Shown here: one piece after another, positions 51,376 to 59,943 of the stretch
Layout of the letters: each line of letters begins with the position of its first letter
Position numbering within the stretch: the first letter of the stretch is position 1
Source of the DNA: an uncultured Dermabacter sp.
GTDB taxonomy: Bacteria > Actinomycetota > Actinomycetes > Actinomycetales > Dermabacteraceae
Length of the DNA stretch: 64,000 nt
Direction: 5' to 3'
NCBI GenBank assembly: GCA_947252755.1
Contig: CAMXWV010000008.1
Coordinates: 1 to 64,000 of the forward strand
Notes under the pieces: model-generated
Seen by the model: only the letters and a program-made list of their open reading frames with translations
What the model was told of the DNA's origin: nothing
Database searches by the model: none
Made by a program: the position numbers and the translations under genes

Positions 51376-52117
51376 TCGCCTTGCCGCCCCCGCGGAACTG
51401 ACGAGCCTTGCCCAGGAGCTGTTCGGCCCGAACCTGCCGCTGGCGGAGCGGTACGCCCGCCTGCTGCAGACCACCGGCGCGGAGCAGGGGCTGATCGGCC
51501 CGCGCGAGGTGGACCGGATCTGGGAGCGGCACCTGATCAACTGCGCGCTCATGCAGGAGGAGCTCGGCCCCGTCGGCGCCGTGGGCACCCTTGCGGATGT
51601 GGGCTCCGGTGCTGGTCTGCCAGGTCTGGTGCTGGCGCTGGCCCGGCCGGACATCGAGGTCACTCTGATCGAGACGATGCAGCGGCGGGTCACCTGGCTG
51701 GAGGAGACCCTGGAGGATCTCGCCGCCTTTGCGGACACCTGGGTCGACGCATCCGCTGCTGATGCTGATGCGGCTGCGCCGGTTCAGTTTCCATCCGTGA
51801 CGGTGATCCGGTCCCGGGCGGAGGAGCTGCACGGCCAGCTGCGCTTCGACGTGGTGACGGCGCGGGCAGTGGCCGCCCTGGACAAGCTTGCAAAATGGAC
51901 GCTGCCGCTGGCACGTGTTGGTGGTCGGCTGGTGCTGCTGAAGGGGCAGAGCGCCCCGGAGGAGATCAAGAAGGCTGCGCCGGTTCTGAAGCGTCTGGGC
52001 GGTCGGGATGCCCGGATCAGTGTGATCCATCGGGATGGCATCGAGGTTCCGACTAGAGTGGTCGCGGTGGATGTGACCGAGCGACCGGCGAAGAAAGGCT
52101 CTCGAGGTGGCAAGTAA
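51368..52117 (+). CDS. rsmG: 16S rRNA (guanine-N7) methyltransferase RsmG
   Basis: A 249-residue SAM-dependent methyltransferase that modifies the 530 loop of 16S rRNA. S-adenosylmethionine site L-A-D-V-G-S-G-A-G-L-P-G-L-V near residue 77; W-E-R-H-L-I-N-C in the N-terminal half; V-T-A-R-A-V-A-A-L at about 160. It overlaps jag and parA at its two ends, forming a jag-rsmG-parA unit. Confidence 0.95.
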   Translation: MTDRLAAPAELTSLAQELFGPNLPLAERYARLLQTTGAEQGLIGPREVDRIWERHLINCALMQEELGPVGAVGTLADVGSGAGLPGLVLALARPDIEVTLIETMQRRVTWLEETLEDLAAFADTWVDASAADADAAAPVQFPSVTVIRSRAEELHGQLRFDVVTARAVAALDKLAKWTLPLARVGGRLVLLKGQSAPEEIKKAAPVLKRLGGRDARISVIHRDGIEVPTRVVAVDVTERPAKKGSRGGK

Positions 52118-53006
52118 GAAAAGCCCGTCGGATGACACGCCGCTGATGCGGGAGCTGCGGCGAGACACCGAGCTGAAGCGTCGCCTGGATGAGGTGACCT
52201 TCGATGCGCCGCCGCAGACGCGGATCATGGCCGTTGCGAATCAAAAGGGCGGAGTGGGCAAAACCTCCACGGCCGTGAACCTTGCAGCAGCGCTTGCTCA
52301 AGGCGGTCTGCAGGTGATGCTGATCGATTCGGACCCGCAGGGGAACGCGTCGACCGCCCTTGGAGTGGAGCACAACCCGGATATTCACTCCGTGTATGAC
52401 GTGGTGGTGGATTCGATGCCGCTGAAGGACATCGTGATCCCGTCCAGCACGTTTGAGAACCTGGTGTGCGCGCCGGCCACGATCGATCTGTCCGGTGCGG
52501 AGATCGAGCTGGTGCCGATGGTGGCGCGTGAGTCCCGGCTGCGCAACGCGATCGCGGACTATGTGTCCTACCGCGAGCAGGAAGGCTTGCCGCGCCTGGA
52601 CTATGTGTTCATTGACTGCCCGCCGTCCCTGGGCCTGCTGACCATCAATGCTCTCGTGGCCGCGCAGGAGGTGCTGATGCCGATTCAGGCGGAGTACTAC
52701 GCGCTTGAGGGCATCGCGATGCTGTGGAAGAACATTGATCTGATCCAACAGCATCTCAACGCTGACCTGCGGGTGTCTACCATTCTGCTCACCATGTTCG
52801 ATGGCCGCACCCGGCTTGCTCAGCAGGTGGCGGAGGACGTGCGCGAGCATTTCCCCGACCAGACGCTGGAGACCGTGATCCCGCGGTCCGTGCGGGTATC
52901 CGAGGCACCGAGCTACGGCGAAACGGTGATCACCTATGATCCGGAGAGCTCGGGTGCTTTGGCTTACCGTTCAGCTGCGTACGAGATCAACCTGCGCAGT
53001 ATGTGA
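52107..53006 (+). CDS. parA: Chromosome partitioning ATPase ParA
   Basis: A 299-residue ParA/Soj ATPase. Deviant Walker A N-Q-K-G-G-V-G-K-T-S-T near residues 46-56, L-I-D-S-D-P-Q-G-N-A, and Y-V-F-I-D-C-P-P-S-L-G. It moves ParB-parS complexes over the nucleoid. The GTG start overlaps rsmG by 11 bp. A hydrophilic leader of about 40 residues precedes the ATPase fold, as usual in actinobacteria. Confidence 0.96.
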   Translation: MASKKSPSDDTPLMRELRRDTELKRRLDEVTFDAPPQTRIMAVANQKGGVGKTSTAVNLAAALAQGGLQVMLIDSDPQGNASTALGVEHNPDIHSVYDVVVDSMPLKDIVIPSSTFENLVCAPATIDLSGAEIELVPMVARESRLRNAIADYVSYREQEGLPRLDYVFIDCPPSLGLLTINALVAAQEVLMPIQAEYYALEGIAMLWKNIDLIQQHLNADLRVSTILLTMFDGRTRLAQQVAEDVREHFPDQTLETVIPRSVRVSEAPSYGETVITYDPESSGALAYRSAAYEINLRSM

Positions 53007-53103
53007 CCATGGAGGAACGGCCGGCTGAGAGGATGGCTGCGCCGGGGTGACCCGTCTCCCGAACAGCTGGGACACTAGAGGCCCACTGGACTGAAGGAAG
53101 AGC

Positions 53104-54798
53104 ATGTCGAAGAAACGTGGACTTGGCCGCGGCATCGGTGCCCTGATCCCCAACGCCGGCGCTGCCGAGCCTGCGAAGCCGGCTCCTGCAGCACAGCCTG
53201 CTCGCCGTTCCGCGGCTGCGCCCACGGCTGATTCAGCTCCGTCAGCGGTATCTGCACCGCCGGCACCATCGGCGCCTTCTGCACCCTCCGCTGAGCCTGC
53301 TGCGTCCCCACAATCTGCTCCGGCTGCCGAGTCTGCCCCGGTGGCACCCTCCGCTTCTTCGCCGGCAGCTGCGCCGCGCAGCTCCTCCGCACGTCCGGTG
53401 GACATGTTCTTCTCCGGTGAGCCCGCAGGCACCGGTGGCGGCGCTGGCGCCACCCGTTCGCGGGACCTGGCCTCAGACATGGCTCGGGATGCGCGCTCTC
53501 GCCGGGCAGCCGCCCGCCGCTCCAAGAAGTCCACGCCCCGCTCTGATGAGCAGCCGGCTGTTGAGCCGGAAGGCATTGCCTCTCAGAGTGCCTCGGCCGC
53601 GCAGGTGGAGGCCAGTGGTGAGGAGCTGACCCAGCGGGCTGCTACCGACGCGTTCGGCTCTGACGATGCGGTGGTTGTTTCTGATCGCGCTGAAGTGCAG
53701 AAGCCACGCCGGGCTTCTGCTGTTTCCGCACAGGCCAGCACTGATGCTGCCCCCGATAAGACCCCAGCTGACGATGGCGCCGATGAGGTTCCGGCAGATG
53801 CTGCCTCAGAGGAGGCCCCGGCAGTTGCCGCCTCACAGGAGGCTCCCGAGCCCGTTGACGTGCCCTCGGCAGAGCCCTCACCTGAGCAGTCCGCATCGGC
53901 GGTCGAGTCTGGCGCGGAGCCTGATGATGGTGACGAGTCTGCGTTTGATCCGTCTGATCTGGTGGCGGTTCCCGGTGCTGAGTTCGCCGAACTGCCGATC
54001 AATGAGATCCGCGAGAACCCCCGCAACCCGCGAACGGTGTTCGACGAGGACGCGCTGGAAGAACTGGCATTCTCCCTGCGCGAAGTGGGTGTTCTGCAGC
54101 CAGTGGTGGTGCGCCCGGTTACCGCATCGGATTCAGGAGAGTCCTTTGAACTGGTGATGGGTGAGCGGCGCTGGCGTGCCGCTCAGCGTGCCGGTCTGAC
54201 CACGATCCCCGCCATCATCCGCGACACCAGTGATGATGATCTGCTGCGGGACGCGCTGTTGGAGAACCTGCACCGTTCACAGCTGAACCCGCTTGAAGAG
54301 GCCGCGGCGTATGCGCAGCTGCTGGAGGATTTCGGTTCTACTCAGGAAGAGCTTGCCGACCGGATTGGTCGGTCTCGCCCGCAGATCACCAACACGCTGC
54401 GCCTGCTGAAGCTGCCTCCGCTGGTGCAGCGCCGGGTTGCCTCTGGTGCGCTGTCCGCTGGTCATGCGCGCGCTCTGCTCAGCCTTGACGATGTGAAGCT
54501 CCAGGAGGAGCTGGCCGCCCGTATCGTTGCTGAGGGGCTGTCTGTGCGCGCGGTGGAGCGGCTCATCTCCACTGGGAGTGCCAGCGGGCAGAAGGCCTCC
54601 ACCCCGCGCCGCACAACCTACAACCCGAAGGTTGTGAACCTGACGTCACAGATCAGCAACCGGTTCGAAACACCGGTGCGGATTGACGTGGGCAAGCGTA
54701 AAGGCAAGATCACCTTCGAGTTCACGAACATTGCGGATCTTGAGCGCCTAGCGGGCCTGCTCGGCATCGAGGAGTCCGAGCTCGGCACCTCCGAGTAG
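53104..54798 (+). CDS. parB: Centromere-binding protein ParB with unusually long linker
   Basis: A 564-residue CTPase and parS-binding protein. Residues 1-18 (MSKKRGLGRGIGALIPNA) are the ParA-stimulating tip. Residues ~20-295 are an Ala/Pro/Ser-rich, then acidic low-complexity linker. The ParB/Srx CTP-binding domain starts with ELPINEIRENPRNPRTV at 296 and carries G-E-R-R-W-R at 353-358. The HTH segment follows (TQEELADRIGRSRPQITNTL) with a dimerisation domain at the end. Most chromosomal ParB proteins have 280-390 residues, so the linker is about 200 residues longer than usual. The adjacent parS array lies directly downstream. Confidence 0.95.
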   Translation: MSKKRGLGRGIGALIPNAGAAEPAKPAPAAQPARRSAAAPTADSAPSAVSAPPAPSAPSAPSAEPAASPQSAPAAESAPVAPSASSPAAAPRSSSARPVDMFFSGEPAGTGGGAGATRSRDLASDMARDARSRRAAARRSKKSTPRSDEQPAVEPEGIASQSASAAQVEASGEELTQRAATDAFGSDDAVVVSDRAEVQKPRRASAVSAQASTDAAPDKTPADDGADEVPADAASEEAPAVAASQEAPEPVDVPSAEPSPEQSASAVESGAEPDDGDESAFDPSDLVAVPGAEFAELPINEIRENPRNPRTVFDEDALEELAFSLREVGVLQPVVVRPVTASDSGESFELVMGERRWRAAQRAGLTTIPAIIRDTSDDDLLRDALLENLHRSQLNPLEEAAAYAQLLEDFGSTQEELADRIGRSRPQITNTLRLLKLPPLVQRRVASGALSAGHARALLSLDDVKLQEELAARIVAEGLSVRAVERLISTGSASGQKASTPRRTTYNPKVVNLTSQISNRFETPVRIDVGKRKGKITFEFTNIADLERLAGLLGIEESELGTSE

Positions 54799-54820
54799 GA
54801 AATCGATCCTTCTCGAAGCC

Positions 54821-54837
54821 ATACCCCCTAGGGGTAT
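54821..54837. promoter_or_regulatory. CsoR-type palindrome or short hairpin after parB
   Basis: ATACCCCCTAGGGGTAT, a 7-bp stem (ATACCCC/GGGGTAT) with a 3-base centre, 23 bp beyond the parB stop. The sequence looks like operators of CsoR/CstR-family repressors, but no such gene or target is nearby; it may simply end the parB transcript. Confidence 0.4.
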
Positions 54838-55030
54838 CCAGCAATGCTTGACCGTCGTCTTCGCAACCGGCTGCGGAAATCCAATCTCCACACTCGTGGA
54901 TAAGTCTGTGGAGAAAGCACGCCGTTAACCAGACATCTCTCCCCGCCCTAGGATCGGATCCTGTTCCCTGTCCTGGGAACATCGCGTAGAACCGCTACCA
55001 GGCATCGGCCTTCCCTTTTACACCCTTGAA

Positions 55031-57599
55031 GTTTCCCGTGAAACCTGAGCCGGGCCTCTTCTGGCTTTCGCCCTTCGCCTCGCCGTGACCACTTACTCCA
55101 TCCCTGAGCACCGACGCCATTAGGGTCGTTGCCTATCGAACTGCCCGCGTGGTGGATGCGTTGCATCTCCAGACTCGGTGGATTCGGTGTTTCACGTGGA
55201 ACAAGACACGGCGGCTCTGTACTGGGAGTACTCAAGGCAGAGCATCGCTGTGGTTCTCTCGTCGCCCAATCCCTGCTGTCTCCTATGCAGCATCACGTCC
55301 CATGTTTCCCGTGAAACTATGGCGGGCTGCTTGGTGTCGCCGGTCAAATGCGGTGGATCTAAGCGCCACACGACGGCGGGCTTGGAGACCCCACAATGCG
55401 TTTCACGGGAAACATCCTGCCCGTGAGACGCGTTTGAAGGAGATGTGATGAGGACTGGACGGACCTGTGGAGAAGTCATGCGTTCCGGTGAAAGGACCCG
55501 AGTAAGTGTTTCCCGTGAAACCGCATGACTGATCACGACCTTGGTGCAACTCGTGAACAAGACGCCTGGTAGAGACCGTCTATCCGGTAGAACGTAGCGG
55601 TTTCAGGATCGGTGGCAGCAGTGTTCCACGTGAAACAGATAGAGATCTTCCTCCCCAGATTTTGCGCGGACGGTAGACAATTGTTGAGCGGGCGCTGGTT
55701 GCCTGCGTCGAGTGAGGTAGAGGGCGCAAAGCTCACAGCCGGTTTCTAAGCGTCTGGGTCTGGACGGACCAAGCAGCGGGAACAGCTCTCCTGTAGCTTC
55801 TTGTCTGGGGTTGGTGCCCGTTAGTGAACCCGGCCCCGGGAAGCTACACGTGGAACCGCGATGCTCTTGTACTGTGTCTTCTTGAACTCAATGTCCGGGC
55901 GTCCGATCGACCGTTGGGTCACGGTGTTGCGGCTGTTTCACGTGGAACAGTGTGCAGACGACCCTATCGGGGAGGAGCATTCCAAGAAGATAAGAACACG
56001 GGCCGGTGGTTGAGGTTCAGCAGTGAAGCTGCCGGCGTTGCACGTGAAACGGTCAAAACGAGGAGCTCTTCCGGCATGGCCTCAGCGGCGAAGCCTTTGT
56101 CCGAACTGAGCAATGCTGTGCGCAGATGCCTATCGTTGCAGATCTTTCCCAACAGCGTGGTCCTTGATGAGCGTTCAGAACTTCCTCTTTGATTCCTGCT
56201 CCAGAGTGATTCGCTGGCCTAGTTTCATGTGAAACATGCCAGGACAGTCCTACCACTGCTCCATGATGAAGCAAGGCTTCATGTGGCGTTCTGCCGTTCT
56301 TGAGACATGGTGTGCAGACCCTCTTGCTGTGTCCGAGGCTTCCCGGACCCTGCCCGGTTTACCCGTTACAGCAACTACGACCTCATTCCTGAGCTGGTGA
56401 ATCATAGATCTACTGCCACAGTTCACCCCGCCGGCATGGCGAGTAAGTCCCCCGATGTACTGGCAGTGTGGCCACATCAGAGGAGGCGGCCGGAGTGAGC
56501 TGGATTAGCGTTTCACATGAAGCCCACGGCTAGTCACCGTGCAGCGTTCACTGGGCCCGCATCCGCCTCGCTGCGGAAAGTATCGTCTGCTCATGGGATG
56601 TTTCAGATGCAGTGTAGGGATCGTGACCATCCCTCGTCTCAATAGTGGTGGCTGAGCACCGCCTGTTGGTCGGACGATTTGGGCTGATTCGGATCGGTGC
56701 ATCGGACACGTTCCACGTGAAACCAGGGACACCTTGAGGTACCTGGTGTGACTCGCGCCTTCTAACCCAAGGTCATCTGGAACTTTCGTAGGAGCAGCCC
56801 AACCGGCGGGTATGCTGCCCATAACGATAAGCGGCTCGTTCCACGTGAAACGGGCTAAATAGGGTGGTGCACCGTCAACCGCGCACTGTCACCATCAGAT
56901 GTGCGCGAGTCATGGAAATTCCTAGCTCTATCGGGCACGAGCCTTTGATCTCGGGGTCGTCTTTCTGTTAACAGGCCATGCAGAGCGGCTGTCCACCAAC
57001 GGTGATCCGAAGGTTGCACGTGAAACGTCTATCTAGTGTGGGCAGAGCGTCGTCTGCAGTGTGGCCGATCAGTGGCTCACTAGTCGTGGGATTAAGACAG
57101 GGACCACCCGCCGGGGGCGACGACCATGCCTAAGGTTTCCCGTGAAACGCCCGGGGTAAAGATGCTTCCCTCCTCTGTAGGAGTCAAGTCCTACCCACAA
57201 ATGTTGAAGCAGAGAGCGGCACTCATGAGCCGAACTGGCCGGGGAAGCGTGCGCCACACTAGCGGGTCTCTGGGAGGTCTACTCCGTTCCACGTGAAACC
57301 ACAAGAGGCACAAGAGCTGGCTCGCTCAAACAGGCATCCACCCACCGCCGCTCCGGAGCACGAAGCGCATGAGCGGGATCGATACACGTACCCGCTGGTG
57401 GCAAGACCTGGCCGAATCAGATGACGAGCTCTGCAGTCCGTTCACGCTCAAGGTTTCACGTGCAACCTTATCGACAGGTGCTTGGCAGAACCCGTTAGCT
57501 ACACCGCTTCACAAAAAGCGCTCTCCACAGCAGTTGTAGTGAGACCGCATTGATACCTGATGCACAGGGACCGCCGTTCACAGCAGTTTTACGTGAAAC
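55031..57599. repeat. Dense array of 17 parS-like sites in a gene-free region (centromere)
   Basis: The stretch 54799-57838 has no credible gene and is visibly less GC-rich than the genes around it. It holds 14-bp parS-like sites at 55031, 55189, 55304, 55400, 55508, 55623, 55935, 56037, 56222, 56510, 56711, 56838, 57013, 57135, 57286, 57453 and 57586. Weaker ones are at 55843 and 57680. Relative to GTTTCACGTGAAAC each site keeps one intact arm (GTGAAAC). The other arm reads GTTTCCC (5 sites), GTTCCAC (6), GTTGCAC (3), GTTTCAT, GTTTTAC or GCTTCAT (1 each). None is the perfect palindrome. Spacing is irregular, about 92-290 bp. ParB should load here. Confidence 0.88.
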
Positions 57600-57626
57600 C
57601 CTACGGAGTCCGATCCATGCGAAACG

Positions 57627-57795
57627 TTGTCCACAGCTGAAGCAACTGGTGTGGATGGAGGGCACCGCTGGATTGACGAGGCTCACGTGAACCGGCGGCA
57701 TTTCCCCAGGTCAAAGGGTTTAAAGGGATGTCAGCCGTTGGACGTGCAGTGAGCGAAGAAGCGGAGCCTGCAGGTTTGTGGACAAGTGTGGATAA
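57627..57795. promoter_or_regulatory. Three perfect DnaA boxes at the edge of the parS array
   Basis: TTGTCCACA at 57627-57635 (plus), TTGTCCACA at 57777-57785 (minus) and TTATCCACA at 57787-57795 (minus). The last two are ten bases apart, one helical turn. They lie 11 kb from oriC and just downstream of the thioredoxin-like gene. Confidence 0.7.
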
Positions 57796-57838
57796 CTGTC
57801 AGGTATCGAAGCAGCCTAACGAAAGCGAGATAAACTAG

Positions 57839-58192
57839 TTACGCTTCCTCTGCCCATAGGCGCTCGATCGCATCCACAACCTCGAACTTTGGGTGAGCGC
57901 CCTCAAGGACAATCCGAGCAGGCGCACTCTCCTCCGTGGTCACGGATGAACCGCCTTCAGATGCCCCAGCTGCGCCTCGTTCAAGAATCCACAGCGGCAG
58001 GCGCAGCGTGCTCAGCGGCCTTCCCAGCTCGGCCGCAACATCCACCGGGGGCTCGCTGCTGATGTCAGTGATCTTCACCAGCACGCGATCCTTCAGCACC
58101 TGCGCGATCTCGCGGGCAGAGCGCACCGCCGGGTATGACGGCACGCTCCACGAGGCATGGAAAAGTCGAACGCGAACCGGATCAGTCGTCAT
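57839..58192 (-). CDS. Thioredoxin-fold protein lacking both active-site cysteines
   Basis: A 117-residue protein directly after trxB, where other actinobacteria carry trxA. The pattern fits a thioredoxin: RVRLFHASW, then a motif W15-S-V-P-S19 in place of W-C-G-P-C, VLVKITDISSEPP in place of the third strand, and R-L-P-L-W-I-L-E-R-G at the cis-proline position. Both cysteines are serines and no other cysteine is present, so it cannot do thiol-disulfide exchange. A Gly/Ser loop of about 20 residues interrupts the last strands. The ATG at 58192 overlaps trxB by 11 bp. A chaperone or binding role is conjecture. Confidence 0.65.
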   Translation of the reverse strand: MTTDPVRVRLFHASWSVPSYPAVRSAREIAQVLKDRVLVKITDISSEPPVDVAAELGRPLSTLRLPLWILERGAAGASEGGSSVTTEESAPARIVLEGAHPKFEVVDAIERLWAEEA

Positions 58193-59252
58193 CCGGGAGA
58201 GCGAGCAGGTACCGCTCAGCATCCAGCGCCGCCGAGCAGCCGGATCCGGCAGCGGTGATCGCCTGGCGGTACCGGTGGTCCACCACGTCCCCGCAGGCGA
58301 ACACGCCAGGGAGATTCGTCTCCGTGGTGCGGCCCTGCACAAGAATGTAGCCCTCATCGTCCAGGTCCAGCTGACCGTCGAACAGACTGGAACGCGGCAG
58401 ATGTCCGATCGCCTGGAATAGTCCGTCGGCCGGGAACTGAGTGGTCTCTCCGGTGACGGTGTCCCGGATGGTGAGGCCGTCCAGGGCGTTCTCCCCGTGG
58501 AGAGCAGTCACTTCCGTGTTCCACCGGATCTGCAGCTTCGGGTCCAGCTCAGCCCGCCGGGCCATGATCTTCGAAGCCCGCAGCTCATCGCGACGGTGCA
58601 TCAGGGTCACCGTCTTCGCAAACCGGGTGAGGAAGGTTGCCTCCTCCACGGCGCTGTCACCGCCGCCCACCACCACCAGGTCCTTGTCCTTGAAGAAGAA
58701 GCCATCGCAGGTGGCGCACCAGGACACGCCCTTCCCGGTCAGCTCCGCTTCACGCTCCAGGCCCAGCTTCCGATACTCGGAGCCGGTTGCGACGATCACC
58801 GTGCGAGCACGGAACACATCGCCGCCCTCGGTCTCCACCACCTTGACCTCACCGTCAAGCTCCACGCGAACGGCATCCTCGTAGATGATCTCCGCGCCGA
58901 AACGCTCCGCCTGCTCCTGCATATTCGTCATGAGCTCCGGCCCCATGATGCCTTCGGGGAAGCCGGGGAAGTTCTCCACCTCCGTGGTGGTCATCAGAGC
59001 GCCACCGGCATCCAAGGAGCCGGCCAGCACCACCGGCTTCAGCTCAGCGCGAGCCGCATACACGGCAGCGGTGTAGCCCGCGGGACCTGAGCCCACAATC
59101 AGCACATCATGAACCGACTCATCAGCGGCCGCGTCGGCCACCTCCTTCGGCACCTCCACCGCACCGGTCGGCTCCGACGAGTCCCCCAGGGAGATGCCGA
59201 AACCGCCGCCGGCGATGGAAGAGAGGATCGGGTTCGCGCTGTTCTCGCTCAC
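58182..59252 (-). CDS. trxB: Thioredoxin-disulfide reductase
   Basis: A 356-residue NADPH flavoenzyme reducing thioredoxin. FAD site V-L-I-V-G-S-G-P-A-G-Y-T-A-A, redox motif W-C-A-T-C-D-G intact, NADPH site VVVGGGDSAVEEA, and C-terminal FACGDVVDHRYRQAITAAGSG. The GTG at 59252 has AAAGGA seven bases upstream. About 48 residues of N-terminal extension (SANPILSSIAGGGFGISLG...) precede the usual family start. It forms a coupled pair with the cysteine-free thioredoxin-like protein, so its real substrate thioredoxin must be encoded elsewhere. Confidence 0.95.
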   Translation of the reverse strand: MSENSANPILSSIAGGGFGISLGDSSEPTGAVEVPKEVADAAADESVHDVLIVGSGPAGYTAAVYAARAELKPVVLAGSLDAGGALMTTTEVENFPGFPEGIMGPELMTNMQEQAERFGAEIIYEDAVRVELDGEVKVVETEGGDVFRARTVIVATGSEYRKLGLEREAELTGKGVSWCATCDGFFFKDKDLVVVGGGDSAVEEATFLTRFAKTVTLMHRRDELRASKIMARRAELDPKLQIRWNTEVTALHGENALDGLTIRDTVTGETTQFPADGLFQAIGHLPRSSLFDGQLDLDDEGYILVQGRTTETNLPGVFACGDVVDHRYRQAITAAGSGCSAALDAERYLLALPDDD

Positions 59253-59387
59253 GGAAGTCCTTTCACTGGGCGTCAGCCCGGGGTCAGCAGCAGTGGATCG
59301 CACAGATCCGTCAGGTCAACGATAGGCCAGTTCTCGGTTCACAGGCGGCGGAGGGTTGCCCCCGTCACCACCAGGGCGCGCACTGGT

Positions 59388-59939
59388 TCACTGCAGCGGA
59401 TTCAAGCGTACAGATCCGCTCCACAGCTTGGTCTGCGCAGCCCCATCCGAACGACTTGTCCCACAGGTGGAACGCACAACGGTGGCATTTACTTCCCCGC
59501 CCTCATTGTGGATCGTGGCCGTGGGGGTATCGGAATGCACAAGCAGCCATGATTCGCCCTCATCCGCCCACGCCACCTCCTCGATCATGAGGATCTGGTC
59601 AGAAACACCCTGTTCGCGCAGGCACGCGGACACATCGAACGTTGCGGGGTTCTGCAGCGTTCCGGTGTCGATGAGGCGCTGCACCTCCGCGCCAATTGAG
59701 TTCTCACTGAGCACCGGCAGCCCGCCCGGACTCAAAGACGAGCGCTCAGTGCTGTCTGTCATGGACACGCTTGCCGAATTCGAGGTTTGGGAGGCAACGC
59801 TCAGCGCCCAGGACAGGATCACCCCGAGCGCAGCGGCGCTCAGCACGAGCAGCACCATGATCTCCGGCGGCATTCCAAACGTGCGCTTGAGCAGAACACG
59901 GGAGCGGCGCTCCCGCAGCGGACCTCCCAAGCGCCCCAT
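59388..59939 (-). CDS. Single-pass membrane protein of unknown function
   Basis: A 183-residue protein with a basic N-terminus (R-E-R-R-S-R-V-L-L-K-R), one membrane helix around residues 28-48 (IMVLLVLSAAALGVILSWAL) and an extracytoplasmic part with two cysteines (SACLREQG, RSTCGTS) that could form a disulfide. I do not recognise the family. It begins four bases after the pseudokinase gene ends and is thus part of the murJ-pseudokinase operon, which hints at an envelope role. Confidence 0.6.
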   Translation of the reverse strand: MGRLGGPLRERRSRVLLKRTFGMPPEIMVLLVLSAAALGVILSWALSVASQTSNSASVSMTDSTERSSLSPGGLPVLSENSIGAEVQRLIDTGTLQNPATFDVSACLREQGVSDQILMIEEVAWADEGESWLLVHSDTPTATIHNEGGEVNATVVRSTCGTSRSDGAAQTKLWSGSVRLNPLQ

Positions 59940-59943
59940 CGGA

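Noticed and set aside
55031..57599. CRISPR array
   Set aside because: The repeated unit is only 14 bp, spacing varies from about 92 to 290 bp and there are no cas genes; the repeats are parS variants.
54846..57838. Several small open frames of 60-120 codons between parB and the trx-like gene
   Set aside because: Stop-rich region with low codon bias; frames run through parS sites and have no ribosome-binding sites or recognisable motifs.
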